This document shows, piece after piece, positions 36,976 through 49,515 of a stretch of DNA of 64,000 nucleotides; within the stretch, counting starts at the first letter, position 1, and every line of letters starts with the position of its first letter. A model generated the notes under the pieces. The model was not told the origin of the DNA. It was given only the letters and a program-made list of their open reading frames with translations, and made no database searches. A program made the translations under genes and the position numbers. Source of the stretch: Sclerodactyla briareus (taxonomy: Eukaryota; Echinodermata; Holothuroidea; Dendrochirotida; Sclerodactylidae); assembly GCA_026419785.1 (NCBI GenBank), contig JAODTK010005789.1, positions 496,001 to 560,000 on the forward strand. The letters are read 5' to 3'.

Positions 36976-37929
36976 TCCACATGCACTCATCTGGAGAACT
37001 CTCATGCCAGGAAATGACTGATATTCATCGGTTCTCTTGTTAACAAGCAGGCGTCACATGCGGTACAGACCCACATACTCTGACATGACTACAAAGATTC
37101 CGTCGAAGACATCGTATCACGACCCAGACATGTGCTGGCGTTGATCTTGTCATATACTTACCTATCAAAACTATATACTGAGCCATACATTACGTGCTGC
37201 GTGAGTAGACCTGAACAAGATCGCATTGGCCTGGTTAGAGTATCGTATACGCCATCTGCCTGGCTTTTTCTATCTCGTCTGTTTATAAAAACAATTCCTA
37301 TTTTTCATACGTCGTTAAAGGGTGAATTGTAGTGAAACAACCAGAACCACAAAACCGAATATGTTCGAGGTGATTACAATTCTGATAATCGAGGAGCCCG
37401 GGACTCGTAATCGTTGATAAATGAGAAGCCTGGACTCGCAATCGTTTGATAAATGAGATAGACGTGGTCCTGCTGACTTCCTAACTAGTCATTCAAACTG
37501 TTTGCACGTCCATAGTCCCCGATTTATTATAGGTGCGTTCACCTTATATTTCTCTTACTCGGCAGTCGACCGTAGTCCATACCTACCCGAGTGGTTGCGC
37601 AGTCCCGAAATGCGCAATAAACCAGGGACACAAACGCCCGGTGAATAGGAAGGTCTCCTGGTGTTACAAAGCCCAAAAAACCCACCACAGCTTATGTGCC
37701 GAGGCCCCGGGCATGGACCCGAGCGAGGATTTTTGCAAAATATATCCGAAATCCTTCCCAATTTTGGCTTTTGGCGTTATTGATTTCCTTGCCGAAGCAA
37801 AAGACAATCTATGTGTTGCGTAATGTGTGTGTGAAGTGTGTGTAAGTGTGTGTGTGGTGTGGCACCATTTGTCAACCGGTTTTCTAACGAACGCAAAACA
37901 GTTTAAAAAGTTCAATTAGGGTATGTGGA
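36976..37929. other. Mostly unassigned; R1 end fragment and short repeats
   Basis: 37040-37115 resembles the end of R1 (CAGGCGTCACA, TGACATGACTACAAAGATTC). A ~33-bp unit with GACTCGTAATCGTTGATAAA is duplicated at 37390-37462. A (GT)n-like run at 37825-37860. A 96-codon frame (37533-37823) is unrecognised. Confidence 0.4.
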
Positions 37930-38660
37930 CTGCTCATGTAGAGAGGAAGAACCGTTTTTTTGTGCCAGTTCAAGGTCATCCAGAGTCACGACAGGGGCAG
38001 AGTTCAAAAACCTTGTCACGATATCCAATGAAGGCAAGTATCTATGTGAGTATTCATATTAGGTATGTGGGCTTGCACATATGATGATTACCCTATTGTT
38101 TTTGTGTCAGGTCAAGTTCATCGAAAGTCACCATAGGACAATCCCTCTATATCTTGGCAACGAACATTTCAGACGTGGGTGTAATAGAAAGTGTTTCGTC
38201 AGAGGTGAACATACATCTTGCGACCTTGTGACGACCATACTCCTCTGTTGCAACAAACAATGAGTCAATTGCATTGACGTACTAAAACACTGCTACCACA
38301 CGCGATCTCCCTATGTCCTCCTTAAAAGGGTAAAACAGCAGCCGCTCTACAACACAGATAAATTGCAAATCTTTAATTCATCTTGGCAACAAAATATTTT
38401 AGGGTGTGGCGAGATATTGTTCGTCTGTGCAAACTTCGTCTGGCGGCCTAACTTTGACTTCTTTGCCTTTTCGACCTCATTTGACCTTGTGACCTTGGTG
38501 ACTTTCGATCGTCGGTGTTGCAACAAACCATAAGTCAACACTGACACTGACGTCTAAAACACTCTAGCATAAGCTACTCCTTTTTTATGTGTCCTCTGTA
38601 AGGGTGAAACAGCTTCAAACACTGATAAATGTTCATGTTCGACATTGAACTTTTTTTCGC
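37930..38660 (+). repeat. ~270-bp tandem repeat, TGACCTTG-rich
   Basis: Units near 38130 and 38385, with a partial third, share TTGGCAACxAA, TTCGTC, GACCTTGTGAC, GTTGCAACAAAC, CTAAAACACT and AAGGGTxAAACAGC. Related in style to the R2 array at 57.6-61.2 kb. Confidence 0.55.
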
Positions 38661-39589
38661 ACTGGACCATCTCAGAGGAATAGCGCAGGGAAGTCCTTTT
38701 CGTCTGTGTGGCTAGCAATGGACCCCCAACTTTTCACGTACCCACTCCATATATTGTTGGTATTGGATTGACATCATTAACTTTGTTCACTTTGTTTTAA
38801 CCTGGGTGAAATCAAGCTTTTTGAATAGCAACATATAATATCCAACGGTGTATTGTAATTGCGATCCACACAAACCCATATAACCAGCAAATGAAACCAC
38901 CCCTACCGTTCGGGAAAGTTGGATTATAACGCACAGGTATTCTTTGCATGTTTCAAGACCGAGAGAAGACGTGTCACTTCAAACTCAACTTGACAGCACA
39001 ATCTGAACGTGTCGGTGTTTGGGTAGTTAATTATTTATGCTACTTGCCTGCTTAGGATAAATATTCAGATTTCAGGTGATCTTGAAGTTTCTTTTTGTTA
39101 CATAATATTTGGCAAGAAAACACTAAACATAGTTGCTCTTGTCAGTTTCGTGGCGAGATAGCATTACTATCACGTGTTTGAATAATACATCTGCTGATCT
39201 TGTTTGACAAATTGCTGAATCAGGATAGGGAAACGCGAATCTCTTGGCGAACAGAAAACAGTTGAGTTATTCCCTTATAAGCACAGATGACCTTTGACTT
39301 CGAATAACTGAATGATCGCAGCAAATTTATCGGGTTTTTTTTTCCTCAGCACTATGGAAGTCAAGCTACTGACGTAACTGTCAATTTCCACCATTTTCTT
39401 CTCTACTTGAAAAATTAGTTGTTTTGCTCCTTTTACGGGAGCAACACACCAAATTCACCAAGCAATCTGTACTTGCGTGTTTTTGTGCCCATAAGGGTTT
39501 TAAATGTTAGCATCGGACAGTGAAAACAAAGTTGGTATGTTCATGAACAACACACATTAGCATGGTTTTCTCATTTCAGGCCTGGGCGA
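38661..39589. other. Unassigned AT-rich sequence
   Basis: No gene, repeat or RNA gene identified. Confidence 0.4.
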
Positions 39590-40660
39590 GGTATACTGTT
39601 TAAAAGCTCAAATTTTCCTCTTCTGTTTTGTTAGGTTTCCTGTACTCCCCATAATATAACTACACACGAAATTTCAACCGGCTTGGACCGAGCATCCTTG
39701 ATACAAATTTACATTTACAAGGTATCCTTACTGTTTACCACTCCTTAAATCTTAATCTCCGATGAACTTCCCCTGAACATCAAGAATACGATCCATGCAA
39801 TATTTTGGGATATGCATTATCAGGTATGGGCTTAGACCATTACAGGCCTGATCGCGGTAGAGCAAGCAGAGATTCTCATGGCGGTGGGGGGGGGGGGGGA
39901 CGGGTTGGGGGGAGGTCGGAACCAAGGAAAGTGCGCCCCATAAATGGCCCCACCTCCCTATTGGCAACAAGGTATTAACAAGTAGAGTTATTGATGAGTG
40001 GTGCGGCCTTCCTGAAGATGTGTTCTTTACTAAGAGTGGGATGGCATTCAAGAACAGCTGGTCATTTTCCAAGAATGTGGCGAATTTTTTGGCATCTGGG
40101 TTGTTCTTCTATTGTGGGATGTGTGCTCGGGGTTTATTATGAGGATTTCGTCCTTCCTGCCCTTTTCTCAACCTAAAAAAACCATTTTGACTCACATACA
40201 CCTACAACAAACGAGGTACGATTCGACTTGTTCAAGGTATAACCAGAAAGCCAAAAGTTCAGTGATTTTTACTCATTCTGATTTTCGAAAAAAAACTGAC
40301 AACATCTTGACAAAAACCATAGAGTTCAGTGTTCTTGATAGGAAGCTACACACTGAAATTACAACTCGAAACAGATGAAGCATCCTATACTACACATCCA
40401 CATAACACCTGACTCTCCATAGGAAAACTACACACAAAAGTTAACTTGTTCTGACATAGCACTCTGAAACCTATCATGTTACGAGATTTCAAACGTTTAC
40501 AATGACGTCAGATGACCACGACCTGACTAAATAAAAATAGGGTTTAGGTACTCATTATGGCGAATGCACATACCAAGGATGGTATGATCACATATTCGTG
40601 TTTACAAGACCGGCGGCACACACACACAAACACACACACACACATACAATACGGTACACT
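39590..40660 (+). repeat. R1 array with hAT-like flank
   Basis: R1 blocks surround a G tract and the GAGGTCGGAACC block (39885-39960) shared with the 10395-11603 element. It ends in imperfect (CA)n at 40618-40644. No terminal hairpin follows. Confidence 0.6.
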
Positions 40661-40871
40661 ACAGGCTGTGGAGCATCATCTGACTGATTTCTATGCAAGT
40701 ATTCGATCCAATAACGGTCAGCATAAGCTCTCTCAGTTTCGATTTATTGTAACTTAAGCAGGTGGAAAGGAAGGTTTGAAAGGGTAAACAATATTTTATA
40801 ATATGGATATCTTGAGTCCCCCTCCCCTGGTTCTGTTCTTTTCCCAATGAAATTATACGGGTTGGACTTAC

Positions 40872-41146
40872 CGAAAAGGGCCAAGAGACCCACCGCCGGA
40901 GGATTCAGCTGGCCTCCGCTCACATGAGCACAAGTGAACGAAGGTTGCTATGGCGATGCCGAACGCTAATGCAATTCGTTAATCATCCGTTGCATGCAAT
41001 CATCGGAAAAGCAGTGGTTGGGCCAAGACCCATGAACAAGAACAGGGTCATCCCAACGAACTCAGCTAGCACGGCCCTCCAGAATAAGAGTGATTGGAAG
41101 TCTCCTTCATCTGCTGCATTTAGGACGCCATTCTCAAAATGGTGCT
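40872..41146 (-). CDS. Aquaporin, exon with N-terminal helices and first NPA box
   Basis: Internal coding exon of an aquaporin (MIP family), a membrane channel for water and sometimes small solutes. Read on the minus strand it opens after a polypyrimidine/AG acceptor (AG at 41148-41147) and closes at a GTAAGT donor (40871-40866). The peptide contains the family signature FWRAVLAEFVG, the rest of helix 1 (MTLFLFMGLG), a helix-2 stretch RIALAFGIAIATFV, then HVSGGQLNPPAV, the first half-helix loop with the NPA box. Here the box reads NPPAV rather than NPAV, and the T-L-G that normally follows is shortened. Two single-base frame changes are needed, near 40979-40990 and near 40930-40938. Given indel noise elsewhere these are probably sequence errors, but a decayed copy cannot be excluded. 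The exon ends in phase 1, matching the exon at 11949-11653. The start codon must lie in an upstream exon (above 41146) that I could not find. Subfamily is not resolved; it resembles classical water channels more than aquaglyceroporins. Confidence 0.88.
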
Positions 41147-41148
41147 CT

Positions 41149-44099
41149 ATGGAATAAAAAAAACAGTGTGTGAAACTACTCATTGTCTGCCAGGTCGTAC
41201 ACCGTGTATATCACTTCAGTAGACGCTTCGTCGTGTGACTTTATTACTGAGGTACGCCGATAGAGCGGCTGACGGTGGTACCCGAACAGATTATCCTTTA
41301 ATCGATAAAGAGCGGCATTAGCGGCAGATAAGTGTAAAGTTACCTTACAAACGCGTTAACTAATTCGTGGGGTTATCAGTTATCCCCACTGATACACTCG
41401 AGGCACCCAATATAAAGTACACCACGTGGTCGAAGCAGTCCTCAAACATCTGACCATGACTGTCTGGGTGTTGTTATTCACATGCATTGTACCATAGAAA
41501 TAAAACTTGTTTGGCTGCCTCTCAAGCTTCTGAGAAGTGGAAGAGAGTGCTTACAATGGTGTGGATCGAACTGGCGACTGTTCGATACCACTCAAGTAAG
41601 ACAGTCGAGAATCTTTCGCAACTGAATTATGCATGTGAGAATGGTGATTCAGGTGAATACCGCATTGTGATGAGGAATTTCGACCGAATTCACAAATTGA
41701 GGTATTGCAATCATAATACGCAAGGGCGCAACCATCTACCCAACTAGTGGAGCGCTTCCCAACTATGGCCGCTAATGGGCCCGCCTGTCTGAAATGTGGT
41801 GTCCAATAACGCAGTTCACTAGTTGGAACTAGAATAGTAAGGAATACAGGAATGGAAGAAAAAGAATGATACTTAGACGTAGGGAAGTTTTGTGCTGGTT
41901 AAGTCTCGTGCTGGTTGTGTTAAATTTGTCGGAAGCGTTGCCGAAAAATACGTAATAAGTCAGCACGTGCGCCGTCAAACTGTCGATGTGCCCCTATAAC
42001 CTTGACCAAACATCAGTATCATATCATGTTCTGTTAACTGTGGCTATTACTGTAAATGCATTTTTAAACCGCACAAGCAATGATCCTGCTGTGAGGAAAG
42101 GATCAGACATTTAGTTTTGTGTTTTAGAATGGATTATTCGAGTGTTTCTATAGGTTTTTTTTATAGTCACAGAAAGATATGATTATCTCTGTAGACGTAT
42201 CCACCACGCAGTGCTGGATAATTTACACAAGTGTGCTTGTGAGTATCTTTTCCGACCCATGTCCGTTTGCCAAAACGCGGGCTGTTCACACGTAACGTTT
42301 TTCTAGTGCTATACACGGGGGAGGGGGGGGGGTGAAGGGGGGTGGGGAAGGGGGGGATTGGATCCTGGTGTTGCAAATATCATAAATACTTCTCAGTCAT
42401 GGATGCATCATTTAGCACAACGATAAATAGGAGTACGGTTATTAAAACATTAAAAAAACACGCATCCAAAGGTTTGGTGAATGAAGAATACATCTTTATC
42501 ATGGTGGCAGGGTTGGTTAGCAAATATATTTTTGTGATTCTTCTAATTCTTTGAATTGTGTAATTGTATACTATATTCTATTGTGAAGCCTTCGGTCGAC
42601 GGGGGAAGGGTGATATAAATGAGCGAAATAACATTGCTAATTAAAGAACCTCGTCTTGTCGACAATCGACATACACCGAGAAGAAATCGGAGATAGCACG
42701 ACACGAGAATCGTAGTAGTGTGGAACGTCTGTTACACTACAGACCAATTAGTTCATATTTTTCGATTCCAGCAGAAAACATACTGTAGTGCGTGTGTTAT
42801 GAAGATGGTGACGTGGCGGGCCATAGAGCAGGTGAAACCTTCCCCTGAAGAATCGAGGGGATGAACAAAGAAAGGAGGAAAAAGAACACGGGAGGAAGGC
42901 AGCGGATGCAAGTAAGAGAGGAATGAAAGAAAAGAAGAGAATAGCAAGAAGGTATCCGAAAAAGGACTCCCCAAAGAAACTGGTGAGGCAGGGAGGGGAG
43001 GGCAGTGAACAGAAACAGCAATTGCCACAATAACACCACCGACCTGTCTCGTGTATTTACTAGGGGGTCAGGCCGCTCCTCCCGGATGCCGGTGCTGGGC
43101 ATTCCCTGAAAACGCCGAAATTATGAGCTTTAACAAATCCGGAATGTCTGCAAGCCCCCCCCCCCCCTCCCCACTCCCGAGTGGAGAGCTACTACATGCC
43201 TGCATGCATGATATTGTATACCACATTATTCAATCCCACCTCCAAACCAAAGGGGCCTAAAGTGGGTCTCGGTATAAGAAAAAAAAGTATCGGGCGAGAA
43301 TCAGACTATTCGATGAATGGAGCTATCGAGTGTGTTCAATTCAATAACTTGTTAGGATTACGGGAGGCCTTGGTTAGTTTGGTCCTACGGGCGGCTTAGA
43401 GAACATGGTACTCAATATCTCGCCTCCGCTGAGCCGGTGGTGGTCTCCTACACACATTACAGTTCCACATAATGTACACAATGGAAGGACCGATGTCACA
43501 AGCGAACGTGTACAAAACACACACCTCTCGTTCTACCTTGCTAAAAGGCTGGGATTCCCATAGATGCGTATGCTATGTAAAAATCTCAATTATACGTGAA
43601 CTGAGCGGGAGCTAGTTTTTGAATATGTTCAGTTTAGTTTACAAGATAGATTTGGTCCCCACCCGAAAGACAAAAATCATAATGGAGGCAACCCAAAACG
43701 CTGGAATAGCGAAAAAGGCACACGTACCAACGCGTAATGCGGATGCGTATCACAGCGAATGAATTCATTAAAATCTTCTTAAAAAGCCAAGCAACGACAA
43801 TATGTGTCCATGGGCTGCTGTCTTTTTAATGGTCTTTTCGTACACACTTGTAGTGTTTCTCTCTGAAAATAAACGTCCTGTTTTCATAAATATGTGATTC
43901 TGGACATCCCGCCCTGATAACGCATACCGCAGCTATGGAATCCGGCCTAAGGGAGATAGCGGTTACGCGCTATTTTGAGTAGGGTTTTCCTTTCTCGTAG
44001 GCAGTACAATAATCTACACAAGTCTCTCTTTCTCCTATCTCGTAGAACGAAACAGTATTCAGATACCAGCTCGTATACCTGGTTATGTGATGACGAGGC
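41149..44099. other. Unassigned sequence upstream of the aquaporin exon
   Basis: No upstream aquaporin exon found. Contains a G-rich stretch (42318-42358), a purine-rich stretch (42850-42990), a C tract (about 43156-43168) and an unrecognised 86-codon frame (41487-41747). A start exon could be too short to see. Confidence 0.35.
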
Positions 44100-45780
44100 G
44101 ACTTAACAGAAAGCCACAAGGCTTTAGTGCTTCCTTGACTCTTTCTGACAGACCTATAAGCCAGACCGAGGACAACTGTGGAGAATGTACCAGCTCATTA
44201 TGGGCAGATAACTTCTGACAATTTCCCATTTTTTTTCAACCCACCAATAGGGTTCTGTAGCTCTTGATAAGAATGCCACACATTGAAAGTTCAAGGTTCT
44301 CAGACTCTGACCTCTGGTGACCTCAGATGTCCTGACCTGACCCCAAAACAATAGAGTTCATGTAATATCTCATCATGGGGACACACATACCAAGTTATGA
44401 GCTCATCCATCCAGTTGGAGTCTAGTTATTATGTTTCACGGTTCCTGTACACCCATAGGAGCTCACATCAATTTCAACCTGATCAGACCAATCAGTCTGA
44501 ATCAAGTTTTCAAACGTTTCAGACTTGGACCTCTGGTGACTCCAGGTGTTCACAGGTTTTCAGACTTTGACCCTCTGGTGACCTCATATGACCTCCTACC
44601 TTACCCCAAAAAAATTTCCTCTGACCAAATTCAACCCGACCTAAACCAAAAAACAATAAGGTTCTGTACTCCCCCCAGTAAGGCTATGGTCCAAATTTCA
44701 CCTTGATCCAGACCGACCGTTCTGGACCTATAGTGTTTACAAGGTGTTCACACTTTTGACCTCTAGTGACTCAGATGACCTCTGACCCCACCCCAAAACA
44801 ATAGGGGTCAATGTACTCATCATGGGGAACACACATAACGAGTATGAGGCTCATCGTCGAGATAGGGTCGAAGTTACCGGTTTACAGCCAAAACTAGCCC
44901 AAATCGACTTTTTCACGATTTTATATTTACCAAAATTTACCCCGACCTTAAACCCAAAACAGACATGTTCCTGGACCCCCCCCCCCCATAGAAAGCTACA
45001 CACCAGACTTCAACCTGTCATACCAACCATTCTTGACTTATCGTGTTTTACAAGGTTTCCAGACTTTGACCTCTGGGGGTGACCTCAGATGACCCTCTGA
45101 CTGGACCCCAGAACTGGGTTCATGTACTCATCATGGGGGAACATCACAGACTAAGTATGAGCATCATCCAGCCAGTGGGGTCCGAATTACGTGTTTATGT
45201 CCAAAATTGGCCCAAATCTTGATTGTTCACAAAATTTATATTTTGACCAAAATTACCCCGACCTGAGCTAGAAACCACTAGAGTTCCTGTACTTCCAATA
45301 AGAAAGCTTACACAGAATGTTAACTTGATCGGACCAACCGCTCCAGGACTTATCGTGTTCACAGTTTTGTCAGACTTGGCCTCTGTGACCTCTGACCTGA
45401 CCCCAAACAATAGGGGTTCATTTACTCATCAAAGGCAACCCCATACAAGTAGCACTTCTTCATCCAGGTGTGGGTCGATTATCGGTTTACAAGCCAAAAT
45501 TGGCCAAGAATATCGATTTTTCACATTGTTATATTTTTGACTAAATTCACCCGACTTAACCTAAAATCAATAGTCCGGTTCCTGTACTCTTCATAGAAGC
45601 TATACAAAAATGTTCAACTTGATCTTTAGGTTTCAAGGTTTTTCAACTTACCATTGTTGATCCCAGATGACCGCTGACCTGACCTCAAAACAATAGTTTT
45701 CATTTACTCATCATGGGGAACCACAGCAAGTTATGACCTATCTACTCGACCTGTATCAATTTCGTGTTTACAATCTAGGC
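44100..45780 (+). repeat. R1 array, about five units
   Basis: The longest R1 array. Repeated in order are CCAATAGGGTTCTGTA-like, GACTTATCGTGTTTACAAGG-like, GACTTTGACCTCTGG, TGACCTCAGATGACCTC, CCAAAACAATAGG, CATGTACTCATCATGGGG and AACACACATACxAAGTATGA. Units are ~300 bp and 10-20% diverged by eye. It ends GGCGTCACCCACCAAGGAAT, with the (CA)n nearly absent. Confidence 0.75.
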
Positions 45781-45809
45781 GTCACCCACCAAGGAATCAA
45801 TGAGCTTCA

Positions 45810-46130
45810 TTCAGCCAAGGGTGGCGATCATGGGGGACGGGGGGACTCCCCCCCCCCCCACTATTTTGGTTGGGGGGACCAATGCATCCCCCCCCCTCCC
45901 AATATTTTGGCTATTTCGCTGACAACTGTATCCTATCCACATGAACCGTGTTCAACAAAATGCATCTACCTAAATGAGCAGTTGAGTGAATTCCCCTGCT
46001 CCATTTTCGACGATATGTGGCATACATATGATGTTCCTTGCCACAAGATGCCTGAAATTTGCTCTGGTTTGTTCTTAATTATCAATGAAGAACGGTAGGG
46101 GGGGAGGGAAGGGGGGGGGCGTTTCTTCTT
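45810..46130. mobile_element. Probable one-ended TE remnant with G/C tracts
   Basis: Starts CAAGGGTGGCGATC with G and C runs, as in the hAT-like ends in this window, and finishes in a G-rich run. No matching right TIR or target duplication was found, so the call is weak. A 121-codon frame (45733-46098) crosses it. Confidence 0.3.
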
Positions 46131-46274
46131 CAAACCCTATCTTTGCGTAAACTGGCCTTTACCATGCTTTCGGAGTGTTGCTCCTTCATTGGACGTTGTG
46201 GTTCCTGCTAGGGACCAAGTTAAATAAACAAACTACATACAAATCCATTTTTCAGGTGAAAGTGTGTGATGCTA

Positions 46275-46850
46275 CAGGAGTAGGTCTACCAGCTGGCGGG
46301 CTCTCTGATTTTTTTTAATTTAGGGGTGCGACCACGGTTGTGGCGCGGTTCACATACTATCACTATATGAGGCACCCGGTGCGGCATCGGAAATGGGCCA
46401 GGAACGCCAAAATTTTGGTTCAAAGAATGATTCAAATTCAATTGAGAAAAGGTCACGGACCAAATCTCGCCTGAATGTTCCATAGAATGCTCAAAAGTGT
46501 CAACTTTTTGGTCCCTTTAATGGAAGGAGGTTGAGGCGCCGTGGGTAAGTCTACCATCTGGCGGGACTTGTGAATTTGTTGGCATATATGGTCCAGTTGC
46601 AATTTAAATTAGAGTATTCAGGGCCAGCATTTATGGTGCGACCACTTGTTGAAAGTTGGGTGCCGATGCACGGTGCACATACTAGTAACAGGCCCACGGT
46701 AGCCGGTGGGAAACCCTAAAATAGCCGTCGAACATTCGGCCAGGGAACCTCCACAAATTCGGGCAAAGACTTGTTCAAAATTCAGTGAGATAGTTTATAT
46801 CCAATATTGCCTGACTTTTCAATGTCCAAAGCGCAAATTTTCGCCGCGCT
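46275..46850 (+). repeat. Diverged ~270-bp direct duplication
   Basis: GTAGGTCTACCAGCTGGCGG at 46280 and GTAAGTCTACCATCTGGCGG at 46545 start two units. Both continue through GGTGCGACCAC, GGTGCxxATGCACGG-like, CATACTA and a GGCCAGGxAAC..AAATT block. Confidence 0.6.
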
Positions 46851-48631
46851 TCGGAGCAGTCGGTCTTTACGTCTGTTTATATTCGCACCGGTCTATCCCA
46901 ACTTGAGATGTCCCTCGCATTCTCCTGTGTCCACAAGACTTAAAATGGGGGCCGTAATCTTAAGTAAAAACCAGGCCTACTGAGTCGGGGTCAATTGATC
47001 TGCAAGATCTCCTGCTTCGCCGCGAAACGTAGGTCTGGTAGTGGTGTTCACTTGCCATTTCCATTCTCCTTTCATGCCCGTACCTCCCTTGCCATCGTAT
47101 TTTAGAATGGCACAGCACCACACCAAGACCTTGAACTTGATCCCTAACGCGATAAGTTTTTGGGGAACCTTTTCCCTAAAATAAAAATGTGTGATCACTT
47201 TTACGAAGCTGCTTACGGTCTCCAGAAAGGCACGGAAGTGCCGGTTTCCTTCCTGCAATCTAGGGGGTGTGTCAAACGAAAAATTTTCCTGTACGCTACG
47301 CGCCGCCTGTAGTGGTCGGCCGCTTGTATTATTTAAATTCTTCCCTCCCCCCGCCCGAACCCAATCGCCAACACAAATCGCCGCCCTTGCATTCAGCCTT
47401 CAAAATATGTCGAGAAAATGGGCATCACGATATTGAACATGAATGCCATCTTTCGATAATAACCTCATCTACAAGAAGAACTCTAAATGGCGCCAAAGAC
47501 TTGCTTATTTGGAGGAAGAATGGGGAATCAGAGATCCGCGAAGTCCTAAAAACGCCCGGCGCGTCCAAATAGACTCTTTCGCCACAGTACTGTATTCACG
47601 AAATTACGGATTTTGACCAATAGTTTTTACTATGTTTCTCCGATTTTTTTTCGCAAGTGGATTTTCATACAGCAATACAAGAGATTACAACAGTTGGTAG
47701 CTTCGTGCTGAAAGAGGACATGAATAAGGCTGAATGAACTTAATAAGACTTCATCGATTGAGTCACCTGGCAACAGGAAGACAGGAACGACCTCCCCGTA
47801 ATGTAAGCATACCCAGAATCATGTGTGTTATACACCCAATTTTGCCTTTTTTTCCAGCTTGTGGCATTGAGAATGATATGAATAGAATATCATAGCCGAT
47901 TATTTATATATTATGAGTGCCCATTGAACATTTCATTAGATAGAATCGAGGTGGTGTAGTGGTTGTGGTTGTCACGTGTAACTGTGTGAAACTCTTTGTC
48001 CTTGATGCCTCTCGATTCCTAAATATTACGACTATGCCTCGCGTCCTCATGCTTAGAGGCAGTTATTTGCAAACCAAAAGGTTAGAAGTTTATAAAGGCT
48101 TTTCCTGCCCAGGTTTAAATTATGGCCTAAACCATTCATTTGAAACTACAAATTGTGATCATCAATCACATCAAATCACTATGTTGCTGATCTCAGATCG
48201 TGTAATGGTCGTAGGGGCTCGTCTGTGTATATAATTGTCTGCTTTTGGCGGAGATGGGAGAAATGTCTGATATCACAGTAATATACCACCACCACACACC
48301 ATAGACTTATATTCTCTCTATTCCACTTTTTATTTTGTAAAGCAACCCAAACCAACGGCTACCCCGTTCGCATTATATCGACCACAAATATGTATATCCA
48401 AATATAAGATGGTCGCCATGAAAAACACAGTGAAGCACTTATGTTGGGTTGTCACTCCTGTTAAATGTTCACCAAAATAGGTGACCGGCTACTGTTTTCC
48501 AGGATGCTCTATTGCGATGCAACGTGGCGACCATGGGCGGATAACACCCGAGCCCTCCGATTTTATACATAAAACGTCAACATTTAGTCCAATCACTCCC
48601 TCTAACCTATGAGCTTGACGATGGCACAGCA
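46851..48631. other. Unassigned sequence
   Basis: No recognised gene. The 91-101-codon frames at 46977, 47267 and 47959 are unrecognised. The 47290 region has a GTACGCTACGCGCCGCC stretch that may be TE-derived. Confidence 0.35.
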
Positions 48632-48720
48632 GTTTAGCACACTATCAATAGGACTCCTGCGAGTGTTTACCCTAACTCTTTCCTGAATCTCCATTAATTA
48701 GTGTGCCTAACATTCTGGGC
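48632..48720 (-). mobile_element. Second copy of the 3312-3477 inverted-repeat element
   Basis: Matches the reverse complement of about 3345-3440: GACTCC..GAGTGTT, AACTCT, TTCCTGAATC and GTGTGCCTAACATTC. Its own ends GTTTAGCACAC (48632-48642) and GTGTGCCTAAC (48700-48710) are inverted. Confidence 0.6.
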
Positions 48721-49079
48721 CAGAGCCGTAGTGTGCACCCTGAACACACAAACACATCGTGTTAGTCCGAACTTGTCAAGCCATTTGCCGGTTAGAATAT
48801 ATTCAATGCTTTGTGACAAACAACACACAATTAGTTGAACTCACAACGGCAACCTCCAACAGTTCTTCAAGGAAAAGGTCAGGAAAACCGAAGTCAGCAC
48901 CCCACGAGGTCCAATGAGATTAAAACTGGCGGGATCAATATCTGCACGAAATGGTGTATCCTGGTTTTCAATCACTTTCTGCCGTAAGTTGTTATTTAGT
49001 AGTGTCGGCTTTCCTTGTGCACTGGTGACCAACTATTTCCACTCTGGCCCAAATTCCACATGGATTATTTCTTAGAGTG

Positions 49080-49515
49080 ATCTTTGATAGTGGAACGAGA
49101 TCGCTATCAGGTTTTCTTATAATTGCTCTAAAACTGTAGGCCCCTAACCAACTCGATAAAAATACCAAAGCTTAATTTTTCAACAATGAGAGCTGACCTG
49201 CGCAAATTAAGCAGCGCTTCCCAGTCTTGAGCACCATCAAGCAGGAAGAGATTTATTTTATGGTTTTTAATTTACTTGAGCACTGTGGATAGGAATATTC
49301 CAACATGGCCCTGAATTTGCTGTATTATTTTGATGATGATCTACTAAGACTGGGAAAGGATTCCTAAAGTTTTCTCATAGTTTTGGGTTTTTTTTTAAAA
49401 TCTTCAGGGCACCTAACACTCGTGAAATACCGAAAGTTGAATTTCTCGAGAATAGTGAGCTGAACTGCACAGAATTATCAGCACAGCTGCGGCTTGAGTA
49501 ACCCCAAGCACTACC
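49080..49515. repeat. Diverged ~270-bp duplication
   Basis: 49115-49260 and 49375-49510 share TTTTCTxATAxTT, CxCCTAACxxACTCG, AAATACC and GAGCTGAxCTGC in order. Divergence is high. Confidence 0.45.

Larger units (their letters stand above)
11950..40871 (-). other. Inferred aquaporin intron, about 28.9 kb
   Basis: This is the interval between the donor at 40871 and the acceptor ending at 11950 on the minus strand. The exon phases fit (1 to 1), and the peptide continues from the first NPA loop straight into helix 3, as expected for consecutive exons. If both exons belong to one locus, all the repeats, duplications and transposons listed between these coordinates are intronic. The alternative is that two paralogous aquaporin fragments were brought together by duplication or misassembly. 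Confidence 0.6.

Noticed and set aside
45733-46098. 121-codon frame with proline runs
   Set aside because: Crosses several C homopolymers in a probable TE remnant; frame not dependable.
47948-48020. tRNA-like A-box (GGTGTAGTGGTT) with CTCGATTCC downstream
   Set aside because: Spacing between the boxes is too long for a tRNA and no cloverleaf can be drawn; only chance similarity or a very decayed SINE.
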